Origin: an uncultured Eubacteriales bacterium
GTDB taxonomy: Bacteria > Bacillota > Clostridia > Eubacteriales > Anaerofustaceae
Direction of reading: 5' to 3'
Assembly (NCBI GenBank): GCA_902796565.1
Contig: CADBPP010000056.1
Coordinates: forward strand, 1-5,279
Length of the DNA stretch: 5,279 bases
Shown: positions 1 through 5,096 of the stretch, piece after piece
Layout of the letters: the number at the start of each line of letters is the position of its first letter
Position numbering within the stretch: the first letter of the stretch is position 1
Notes under the pieces: model-generated
The model's database searches: none
Told to the model about the DNA's origin: nothing
Seen by the model: the letters and a program-made list of their open reading frames with translations, nothing else
Position numbers and translations under genes: made by a program

Positions 1-812
1 AAGGGCGCCTGGGTGCCCCAGCGGCTGGGGGTGTTCACGCCGTAGATGAAGCTCTGCACGCACTGCTTGACTTCCTTCTGGGAAAGGTTGTCCACCTTCA
101 CGAAGGGAGCCAGATATGTGTCGAAGGAGCTGAAGGCCTGGGCCCCGGCCCATTCGTTCTGCATGATGCCCAGGAAGTTCACCATCTGGTTGCACAGGGT
201 GGACAGGTGGCTCGCCGGGGATGATGTGATCTTTCCGGGGATGCCGCCGAGGCCCTCCTGGATGAGCTGTTTGAGGCTCCAGCCGGCGCAGTAGCCGGTG
301 AGCATGGACAGGTCATGGATGTGGATCTCCGCGTCGCGGTGGGCGTCCGCCACTTCCCTGTCGTAGATCTCGCTGAGCCAGTAGTTCGCTGTGATGGCCC
401 CGCTGTTGGAAAGGATGAGTCCGCCCACGGAATACGTGACGGTGGAGTTCTCCTTTACTCTCCAGTCGTTGATCTGCAGATAGTTGTCCACCAGTTCCTG
501 GTAATCCAGTACCGTGGAGTTGATGTTACGTACTTTTTCACGCTGCTTGCGGTAGAGGATGTAAGCCTTGGCCACATCGGAATAGCCCGCTTCGGACAGC
601 ACCGTCTCCGCGCTGTCCTGTATATCTTCAACGGAGATAAGACCGTCCTTGATCTTGTCTTCGAAATCCGCCGTTACCCTCAGAGCCAGCATGTCTATAA
701 CGCTGGGATGATACTGTTTTCCCAAAGAATCGAACGCTTTGGTGATGGCCGCGGAGATCTTCCCGATCTCGAAATCGACCACTTTTCCGTCTCTTTTCAA
801 TACCTGATACAT
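1..812 (-). CDS. nrdD: Anaerobic ribonucleoside-triphosphate reductase, large subunit (N-terminal 270 residues; 3' end outside window)
   Basis: Class III ribonucleotide reductase, which reduces ribonucleoside triphosphates to dNTPs in the cytoplasm by glycyl-radical chemistry. The reading frame is open from the ATG at 812-810 to the left edge (270 codons plus 2 nt). Residues about 3-92 form an ATP-cone allosteric domain (KRDGKVVDFEIGKI near the start, AKAYILYRKQR at its end). The catalytic barrel then begins, with family-typical stretches HIHDL (164-168), YCAGWSLKQLI (174-184), QNEWAGAQAFSSFD (218-231) and NTPSRWGTQ (260-268). Family members are usually about 700 residues, so the C-terminal zinc site and the glycyl-radical loop lie outside the window. 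An imperfect Shine-Dalgarno AGGCGG (827-822) is 9 nt before the ATG, with AAGGAA just upstream. The promoter and NrdR boxes are in the 120-bp gap after nrdG. Identity is secure; completeness cannot be judged. Confidence 0.95.
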   Translation of the reverse strand, partial: MYQVLKRDGKVVDFEIGKISAAITKAFDSLGKQYHPSVIDMLALRVTADFEDKIKDGLISVEDIQDSAETVLSEAGYSDVAKAYILYRKQREKVRNINSTVLDYQELVDNYLQINDWRVKENSTVTYSVGGLILSNSGAITANYWLSEIYDREVADAHRDAEIHIHDLSMLTGYCAGWSLKQLIQEGLGGIPGKITSSPASHLSTLCNQMVNFLGIMQNEWAGAQAFSSFDTYLAPFVKVDNLSQKEVKQCVQSFIYGVNTPSRWGTQAP

Positions 813-855
813 AGTAGTTTTCCGCCTGTTTCCTTCTTGTTGTTATACTGATTAT

Positions 856-884
856 ATTTTATTATATAGTCCTCTGAGTGTCAA
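856..884 (-). promoter_or_regulatory. Sigma-A-type promoter of nrdD
   Basis: On the minus strand a perfect TTGACA (884-879) is followed after exactly 17 bp by TAAAAT (861-856), one mismatch from TATAAT. Transcription would start near 849, giving a leader of about 37 nt. The surrounding sequence is much more AT-rich than the genes. Two other TATAAT words are nearby, but they lie 12 and 22 bp from the TTGACA, which is poor spacing. The -35 hexamer overlaps an NrdR-type box. Confidence 0.75.
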
Positions 885-894
885 TATATTGTAG
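879..894 (-). promoter_or_regulatory. NrdR box, promoter-proximal, upstream of nrdD
   Basis: The core CAATATATTG (882-891) is a perfect palindrome and fits the known NrdR box consensus acaCwAtATaTwGtgt at its conserved positions, though the outer flanks are less symmetric. The box covers the -35 hexamer of the nrdD promoter, so bound NrdR would block RNA polymerase. Its centre is 32 bp from the second box. Confidence 0.85.
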
Positions 895-910
895 TCAAAT
901 CGAATAAATA

Positions 911-926
911 CCACAATATATTGTGG
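911..926 (-). promoter_or_regulatory. NrdR box, distal, upstream of nrdD
   Basis: CCACAATATATTGTGG is a perfect 16-bp palindrome, 18 bp with flanking A and T, and matches the NrdR consensus at every strongly conserved position. A 16-bp gap separates it from the proximal box (centres 918.5 and 886.5). Paired boxes about three helical turns apart are the usual arrangement for the ATP-cone repressor NrdR. The box starts 6 bp past the nrdG stop codon. Confidence 0.9.
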
Positions 927-932
927 TGGGAG

Positions 933-1622
933 CTACACTCCCCTTATCGACACATCGCCGATCGTCTCCGATAAAATGGCTTTGTAGCGCGCCAGTTCGT
1001 CCGCGTCCGGGGCGGACAGACCGCAAAAGCGCACGGTGTCGCGGTCCACGAAGCTCTGGAGCACGAACCGTTTCGCACCGGCGCAGAATTCGGAGATGTC
1101 CCTAAAGCTGTCCTCGTCGTGAAGTTCCCGTACGACGGTGGTCCTAAGCTCATAGTCCGTATCCCCCGAGGCCAGGATCCTCACGCATTCCTCCACCGGA
1201 GAGGTATCGAAGGATTCGAGTCCTGCGGTCACTGCGTAGCGCTCCCGGGAGTTTTTGATGTCCATGGCGACGTAGTCGCACAGACCCTTCTCCATGACGC
1301 GGGCGAGAGTGCCGGGGGACGTGCCGTTGGTGTCGAGCTTGACGGAATATCCCATCTCCTTTATGGCCCTCATCAGTTCCGGCGTCCCCGGATTCAGAAG
1401 GGGCTCGCCTCCGGTGAGGCACACTCCGTCCAGCATCCCCTTCCTCTTCTCCAGGAAAGAGAGCAGTTCCTTATCGTCGCATACCGCCTCCGGGATATCC
1501 TCCACCAGCTCGAAATTGTGGCAGAAGGGGCAGCGCATGTTGCAGCCCGCGATGAAAACGGTGCAGGCCACCTTTGACGGGTAGTCCAAAAGAGTGAGTT
1601 TCTGTAATCCGTGAATCTTCAT
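933..1622 (-). CDS. nrdG: Anaerobic ribonucleoside-triphosphate reductase activating protein (radical SAM)
   Basis: A 229-residue radical-SAM enzyme that uses a 4Fe-4S cluster and S-adenosylmethionine to place the glycyl radical on NrdD. The opening MKIHGLQKLTLLDYPSK and the length fit the NrdG2-type activases of anaerobes rather than the shorter E. coli form. The cluster motif CNMRCPFC (Cys27, Cys31, Cys34; CX3CX2C) is intact. GGEP (71-74), which binds the SAM amino group, and KLDTNG (95-100) follow. I chose the ATG at 1622 because GGAGGGG lies just upstream. A TTG at 1643 would add seven residues, but it overlaps the NrdR operator and lies upstream of that SD. The gene precedes nrdD, the reverse of the common nrdD-nrdG order, and has its own promoter. 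I saw no terminator after it, so readthrough into nrdD is possible. Confidence 0.93.
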   Translation of the reverse strand: MKIHGLQKLTLLDYPSKVACTVFIAGCNMRCPFCHNFELVEDIPEAVCDDKELLSFLEKRKGMLDGVCLTGGEPLLNPGTPELMRAIKEMGYSVKLDTNGTSPGTLARVMEKGLCDYVAMDIKNSRERYAVTAGLESFDTSPVEECVRILASGDTDYELRTTVVRELHDEDSFRDISEFCAGAKRFVLQSFVDRDTVRFCGLSAPDADELARYKAILSETIGDVSIRGV

Positions 1623-1626
1623 CAGT

Positions 1627-1633
1627 CCCCTCC
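1627..1633 (-). promoter_or_regulatory. Shine-Dalgarno site deciding the nrdG start
   Basis: GGAGGGG on the minus strand, with its GGAGG core 6 nt before the ATG at 1622. It lies inside the coding part of the longer TTG-started reading and therefore favours the shorter protein. Confidence 0.8.
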
Positions 1634-1636
1634 GGA

Positions 1637-1652
1637 ACACCAAATGTTGTGG
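1637..1652 (-). promoter_or_regulatory. Degenerate NrdR box in the nrdG leader
   Basis: The plus-strand sequence ACACCAAATGTTGTGG keeps the conserved C, A, A, T, T and G of the NrdR consensus. It departs at one core W position and at two weak positions. On its own it would be a marginal call. Its support is position: its centre (1644.5) is exactly 32 bp from the box at 1669-1684, the same spacing as the strong pair before nrdD. It lies downstream of the predicted transcription start, just before the SD. Confidence 0.55.
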
Positions 1653-1665
1653 TGCCGCAGGGATG

Positions 1666-1694
1666 ATTATACCATATATTGTGGTCAGTGTTCA
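1666..1694 (-). promoter_or_regulatory. Promoter of nrdG
   Basis: On the minus strand a perfect TATAAT (1671-1666) lies 17 bp downstream of TGAACA (1694-1689), which matches four of six positions of TTGACA. Start of transcription is expected near 1659, about 37 nt before the ATG. The -10 overlaps an NrdR-type box. A short dyad, CAGTG-TT-CACTG (1686-1697), covers the -35. Confidence 0.65.
1669..1684 (-). promoter_or_regulatory. NrdR box overlapping the nrdG -10 region
   Basis: On the minus strand CCACAATATATGGTAT matches the NrdR consensus except for a G at the second W position. One half (CCACAATAT) is identical to the perfect box before nrdD. It overlaps the -10 hexamer, a position that would block promoter opening. 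Confidence 0.75.
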
Positions 1695-1712
1695 CTGTGA
1701 CGGATCATTATC

Positions 1713-1742
1713 AAAAAAAACAGCACCGCTTTCGCGGTGCTG
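1713..1742 (-). terminator. Rho-independent terminator of the cmk-plsC-ispH/rpsA operon
   Basis: On the minus strand CAGCACCGC, loop GAAA, GCGGTGCTG forms a perfect 9-bp GC-rich stem with a stable GNRA-type tetraloop, followed at once by eight T residues (1720-1713). It begins 24 nt after the stop codon of the fusion gene and separates that operon from the nrdG promoter. Confidence 0.95.
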
Positions 1743-1766
1743 CGGGTAGTTCACATGAACATGCCG

Positions 1767-3764
1767 TCAGTTCTGATACTTCTTGAATGCGTCTTCAAGC
1801 GTTGTAGTGCTGTCCTCTTTGTAGTAGAGTCTGTTTTTCGCGATCTTCTTTCTGGGAGCCTCGGTCAGTTCCTTGATGGAAAGGCCGACCTTTCTCTTCT
1901 CAGTGTTGATCTCGATGATCTTGGCCTTGACGGTCTCACCGACCTTCACGACGCTCTCCACGCTCTCTACCTTGTCATAGGACAGGTTGGAGATGTGGAC
2001 GAGACCCTCCACCATGGGGATGATCTCGACGAACGCGCCGAACTTGGTGATGGACTTGACAGTACCTTCGATGGTGTCGCCGACCTTGTACTTGTTCATG
2101 AAAGCGACCCAGGGCTCCTCCGTGAGGCCCTTGACGGTGAGCCTGACCTTGCCGGTCTCCTGATTGATCTCTACGATCTTGGCGGTCAGCACGTCGCCGG
2201 GCTTGCAGAAGTCCTCTGTCTTAGCGACTCTCTTCCAGGACAGGTCGGAGATGTGGATGAATCCGTCCACTCCGTTGAGGTCGAGGAAGACACCGAAGTT
2301 GGTGATGTTCTTGACAGGTGCCTCGATGACCATGCCTTCTTCGATGGCGTCGAGAGCAGCCTGCTTTCTTCTGGCCTGCTCTTCTCTCCTGGCGTTGAGC
2401 TCTTCCTGAAGGATGACTCTGCGGGAGAAGATGATCTTGTTCTTGTCGCGGTCGAATTCAATGATCCTTCCTTCGACTTCCTTGCCGAGCAGCGCGTTGA
2501 TATCCTCGACATATCTGAGGGCATACTGGTTAGCGGGCATGAATGCCTTTACGAATCCGGTATCGACGATAAGTCCGCCCTTGACGACCTTGACGATCTT
2601 GCCCTTTACGGTCTCCTTGGACTCGAACTTCTCCTTGGTAACGTTCAGAGCCTCGAGCTCGTCGACCTTGATCTTTGAAAGAACAACGTTTCCTGTTCCG
2701 TCGTTCATGTCTGTGATCATTGCCTCGACCTCATCTCCGATGGCTACCGTAGAGGGAAGGTCGGTGTAGAGATCCATCACGAAGTCGGCCTTCTTGATGA
2801 TGCCGTCCGACTTGTAAGCGATGTCAAGATACACGCTCTCCTCGTTTACTGCGATGACTTTGCCCTTGACGATGTCGCCAACGCGAAGTCTCTTGAAATC
2901 ATCCAGTGATTTCTCAAAGTTTTCCATTGTGTTCTCCATTATGTGAACTACCTCCATGATTTTTTCCTGCGGTGTGGACGCTCCGGCCGTTATTCCGACC
3001 CGGTCCTGTCCGCAAAAGCTGTATTCAATCAAAGAATCCGGAGATTCTATGTGAATCACTCTCGGGCAGTGAGCCGCGGATATCTCCGCCAGCTTTGCCG
3101 TGTTGGAGGAATTCTTTCCTCCCAGTACGATCATGACATCCGATTCCTTCGCGAGAGCCTCGGTCTCGGCCTGTCTTAACTGTGTCGCCCTGCAGATGGT
3201 GTTGAACACCAGCGCGTCGGGCACCTTCGCGCGTATGACATCGCATACGGCGTCGAACTTCTCCCCGATGAAGGTGGTCTGGGCCACCACGCATACGGGG
3301 GAACTCACCTCAAGGGACGCGGCCTCCTCCGGGGAGGCGACGATAAGGGCGCTTCCCTCACACCATCCGTTGATGCCTATGACCTCGGGATGGGTGCGGT
3401 CGCCGACAATTATAATAGTATATCCCAATCCATGGTGCTTTTCAACTTTATTCTGTATGGATTTTACATTCGGGCACGTGGCGTCCACGAGCCTCAGCCC
3501 CCGGGAAGCTATCTCCCTGTATACGGCCTCGCCGACTCCGTGGGAACGGATGATGACGGTGCTGCCGTCGGGGATCTCGGAAAGATCCTCCGCGGTCCTT
3601 ATGCCTTCGGCCTCCAGCCGGGAGACGACTCCGCTGTTGTGGATCAGTTCCCCCAGGGTATATATCGGCTCGCCCCTGTGGGATCCGGCCTCGGAAAGGG
3701 CGCTGTCCACCGCCAGTTTCACGCCGAAACAGAATCCCGCGTTCTCTGCGGTCCTTATGATCAT
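1767..3764 (-). CDS. ispH-rpsA: Bifunctional 4-hydroxy-3-methylbut-2-enyl diphosphate reductase / ribosomal protein S1 fusion
   Basis: A 665-residue two-part protein. Residues 1-275 are IspH (LytB), the 4Fe-4S enzyme that makes IPP and DMAPP in the last MEP-pathway step. Cluster ligands Cys12 (AGFCFGV), Cys97 (DATCPN) and Cys191 (NTICRA) are present, as are substrate-site His42, His75, His125, Glu127, the SSN at 219-221 and Ser263. Residues about 295-365, 386-449, 477-546 and 561-632 are four S1 RNA-binding repeats. Repeats three and four have the classic FGVFLDL and FGAFVEI strands and the HIS turn. A charged helix (452-475) separates repeats two and three. The ATG overlaps the plsC stop (ATGA), and GGAGGA lies at 3776-3771. 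This fusion is known in Clostridia. Codon usage changes at the joint, and an internal ribosome-binding site sits there. Confidence 0.95.
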   Translation of the reverse strand: MIIRTAENAGFCFGVKLAVDSALSEAGSHRGEPIYTLGELIHNSGVVSRLEAEGIRTAEDLSEIPDGSTVIIRSHGVGEAVYREIASRGLRLVDATCPNVKSIQNKVEKHHGLGYTIIIVGDRTHPEVIGINGWCEGSALIVASPEEAASLEVSSPVCVVAQTTFIGEKFDAVCDVIRAKVPDALVFNTICRATQLRQAETEALAKESDVMIVLGGKNSSNTAKLAEISAAHCPRVIHIESPDSLIEYSFCGQDRVGITAGASTPQEKIMEVVHIMENTMENFEKSLDDFKRLRVGDIVKGKVIAVNEESVYLDIAYKSDGIIKKADFVMDLYTDLPSTVAIGDEVEAMITDMNDGTGNVVLSKIKVDELEALNVTKEKFESKETVKGKIVKVVKGGLIVDTGFVKAFMPANQYALRYVEDINALLGKEVEGRIIEFDRDKNKIIFSRRVILQEELNARREEQARRKQAALDAIEEGMVIEAPVKNITNFGVFLDLNGVDGFIHISDLSWKRVAKTEDFCKPGDVLTAKIVEINQETGKVRLTVKGLTEEPWVAFMNKYKVGDTIEGTVKSITKFGAFVEIIPMVEGLVHISNLSYDKVESVESVVKVGETVKAKIIEINTEKRKVGLSIKELTEAPRKKIAKNRLYYKEDSTTTLEDAFKKYQN
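2925..2955 (-). promoter_or_regulatory. Candidate internal ribosome-binding site for a free S1 protein
   Basis: On the minus strand GGAGGT (2955-2950) stands 10 nt before an in-frame ATG at 2939 (Met276), and GGAG (2938-2935) stands 6 nt before a second in-frame ATG at 2927 (Met280). Both ATGs are at the IspH/S1 joint, and translation from either would give about 386-390 residues opening like a stand-alone S1 (MENFEKSLDDF, then the first S1 repeat at VGDIVKG). That internal initiation occurs is an inference. Confidence 0.5.
3417..3445 (-). promoter_or_regulatory. Candidate internal promoter inside the ispH half
   Basis: On the minus strand TTGAAA (3445-3440) and TATACT (3422-3417) each match five of six consensus positions and are exactly 17 bp apart. 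A perfect TATAAT (3414-3409) follows just downstream. The patch at about 3405-3470 is clearly more AT-rich than the rest of the ispH coding sequence. A transcript from here could not encode whole IspH but would carry the complete S1 part with its internal SD. The match could be chance. Confidence 0.35.
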
Positions 3765-4351
3765 AGTCTTTCCTCCAGGGAATACACCGCCGGGGCGATA
3801 ACGTCCTCCGCCAGGGCCTGGTACTCCTCGGGGCTCATCTTTCTTCCCCTGTATCCGGAGATGTCCAGGGGCTCACCGAAAATGAGCTCTATCTTTGAAA
3901 AGGGCTTGTATGTGCCTCTGATGAAGGCGGGCACCAGCACGGAATCCGTGCGCTGGGCGAAGGTGGCCACTCCCGGCTTGAAAACGCCGTGGACGCCGTT
4001 CTTCTCCCTGGTCCCCTCCGGGAAGATCCCCAGCACCCCTCCGCCTTTGAGGACGCCCAGGGCCTTCTTGATGGAATAAAGGTCGTTGCCGTCCCGGTGC
4101 ACGGGGATGCAGCCCAGGGACTCGAAGAACCACTTGCCGAAACGTTTCTGATAAAGATCGGCTTTGGCCATGAAGATGATCCTTCTCTTAAGGGATATGG
4201 CCATGACCACCGGATCCGCCACATGTATGTGGTTGCAGCATATGATGACGGCTCCGTCAGAGGGGACGTTCTCCATGCCGCGGGCCTTTATGCGGTACAC
4301 GAGCCTCAGGAAGATCCGGGCGAGAGCCCTGCACAGATCATACACAAACAT
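3761..4351 (-). CDS. plsC: 1-acyl-sn-glycerol-3-phosphate acyltransferase (PlsC family)
   Basis: A 196-residue membrane-associated acyltransferase that would transfer an acyl chain to lysophosphatidic acid to make phosphatidic acid, the phospholipid precursor. All family blocks are visible: NHIHVADP (40-47) with the catalytic HX4D pair His41 and Asp46, GCIPVHR (80-86), the glycerol-phosphate-binding FPEGTR (110-115), and VPAFIRGT (140-147). The N terminus has a hydrophobic, basic helix (about 5-22) and a second hydrophobic stretch at VIICC, suiting peripheral membrane attachment. The length is slightly below the usual 200-240. The start overlaps the cmk stop by one base (TGATG), with GGGAGGA at 4367-4361, and the end overlaps the ispH ATG by four bases, so the three are translationally coupled. 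Exact acyl acceptor specificity cannot be read from sequence. Confidence 0.92.
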   Translation of the reverse strand: MFVYDLCRALARIFLRLVYRIKARGMENVPSDGAVIICCNHIHVADPVVMAISLKRRIIFMAKADLYQKRFGKWFFESLGCIPVHRDGNDLYSIKKALGVLKGGGVLGIFPEGTREKNGVHGVFKPGVATFAQRTDSVLVPAFIRGTYKPFSKIELIFGEPLDISGYRGRKMSPEEYQALAEDVIAPAVYSLEERL

Positions 4352-5019
4352 CAGTCCGCATCCTCCCTGACCTTTGAAATGATGAGTCCTATCACATCCT
4401 CCAGATCCATTCCGGTGGTATCCACAAGAACGGCGTCGCGGCTCACGCTCAGAGGCGTGGCCTCTCTGGAGGAATCGTATTCATCCCTTCTTATGATGTC
4501 CTTTTTTATGTCCTCCAGGGAGCTCTCGATGCCCCTCTCGGCGTTCTGCTGCCATCTTCTCCTGGCGCGCTCCTCCACGGAGGCGTCGAGATAGAACTTG
4601 AAACGGGCGTCGGGGAGCACCACGTCGCAGATGTCGCGGCCCTCCATCACTATGTCGTTGCCGGCAGCTATCGCCTTCTGCTTCTCCACCATCTTTTCCC
4701 TTATAAGGGCGTTGGCGGAAATGGGGGAAACGGCCTTGTCGATCTCGGGAGTGCGTATGGCGGAAGTGGTCTCCTCGCCGTTGAGGAAGATCCTCTTTCC
4801 CTCGAAGACGAGGTCGAAGCGCTCAAAGGCGTCGAGGATCTGCTGGTCCGTGGGAGCGGTGCCGAGGCCTTCTCTGAGGCAGAAAAATGCAAACGCCCGA
4901 TACATTGCACCTGTATCAAGGTACAAAATACCGAGCCTTTCCGACAATTGTTTGGCCACCGTACTCTTGCCCGCACCAGCGGGACCGTCTATTGCAATCT
5001 GGATAGATCTTTCTGTCAT
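4351..5019 (-). CDS. cmk: (d)CMP kinase (cytidylate kinase)
   Basis: A 222-residue cytosolic nucleoside monophosphate kinase that phosphorylates CMP and dCMP with ATP and so recycles pyrimidine nucleotides. Visible are the P-loop GPAGAGKST (12-20), LDTGAMYRA (34-42) of the NMP site, GRDI (127-130), and the lid-region run RRDEYDSSREATPLS (177-191) with its conserved Arg and Asp residues. The block after GRDI, commonly GT, reads CD here; I see no frame disruption. I took the ATG at 5019, because the MTERSIQIAIDGPAG opening fits the family. A GTG at 5031 would add four residues. Neither start has a good SD, which is unusual beside the strong sites of its neighbours. It is the first gene of the operon with plsC and ispH-rpsA, a recurrent order in Clostridia. 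Confidence 0.94.
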   Translation of the reverse strand: MTERSIQIAIDGPAGAGKSTVAKQLSERLGILYLDTGAMYRAFAFFCLREGLGTAPTDQQILDAFERFDLVFEGKRIFLNGEETTSAIRTPEIDKAVSPISANALIREKMVEKQKAIAAGNDIVMEGRDICDVVLPDARFKFYLDASVEERARRRWQQNAERGIESSLEDIKKDIIRRDEYDSSREATPLSVSRDAVLVDTTGMDLEDVIGLIISKVREDAD

Positions 5020-5036
5020 TTTCAACAACACTCAAA

Positions 5037-5065
5037 CCGTTTGGTGTAAATTATACACCAAACGG
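5037..5065. promoter_or_regulatory. Perfect inverted repeat over the cmk promoter (putative operator)
   Basis: Two perfect 12-bp arms, CCGTTTGGTGTA (5037-5048) and TACACCAAACGG (5054-5065), flank a 5-bp centre, AATTA. The -10 hexamer of the cmk promoter straddles the centre. With transcription starting near 5043, the full hairpin would not be in the cmk transcript, so a DNA operator is the better reading. A terminator for the upstream flavoprotein is less likely because no T run follows on the minus strand. I cannot assign the motif to a known regulator. Confidence 0.7.
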
Positions 5066-5077
5066 ATGCTTTTGCAA
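5050..5077 (-). promoter_or_regulatory. Promoter of the cmk operon
   Basis: On the minus strand a perfect TATAAT (5055-5050) lies 16 bp downstream of TTGCAA (5077-5072), a four-of-six match to TTGACA. Transcription would begin near 5043 and give a short leader of about 24 nt before the cmk ATG. It is the only promoter-like pair I see in the 77-bp gap between the flavoprotein and cmk. Confidence 0.65.
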
Positions 5078-5096
5078 TCTGTTTGCTGTTTTTTTG

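Noticed and set aside
315..851. Plus-strand open frame of 178 codons over the nrdD start
   Set aside because: It lies antisense to an unmistakable NrdD and crosses its promoter. The product has no recognisable domain.
1119..1577. Plus-strand open frame of 152 codons opposite nrdG
   Set aside because: Antisense shadow of the radical-SAM gene with no motif of its own.
1641..1643. TTG start extending NrdG by seven residues
   Set aside because: The extension includes the SD itself, overlaps the operator and adds residues not typical of the family; the ATG at 1622 has a strong GGAGG at the right distance.
1749..1760. GTTCA-CA-TGAAC dyad between the fusion stop codon and the terminator
   Set aside because: Only 5-bp arms in a short 3' untranslated stretch, with no promoter nearby to regulate; probably chance.
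1737..2678. Plus-strand open frame of 313 codons opposite the S1 repeats
   Set aside because: It is a mirror of rpsA: the strong codon bias of S1 keeps stops out of the antisense frame. The product is a low-complexity Leu/Asp-rich string with no family motif, and no plus-strand promoter is visible.
3100..4079. Two long plus-strand open frames opposite ispH and plsC
   Set aside because: They overlap each other and are antisense to two genes with intact catalytic motifs. No independent SD or family features.
5037..5096. Intrinsic terminator for the flavoprotein gene
   Set aside because: The hairpin is perfect, but on the minus strand it is followed by TTTGAGTGTTGTTG rather than a T run, and it contains a TATAAT in promoter position. 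The T run on the plus strand belongs to the other direction, where no gene ends.
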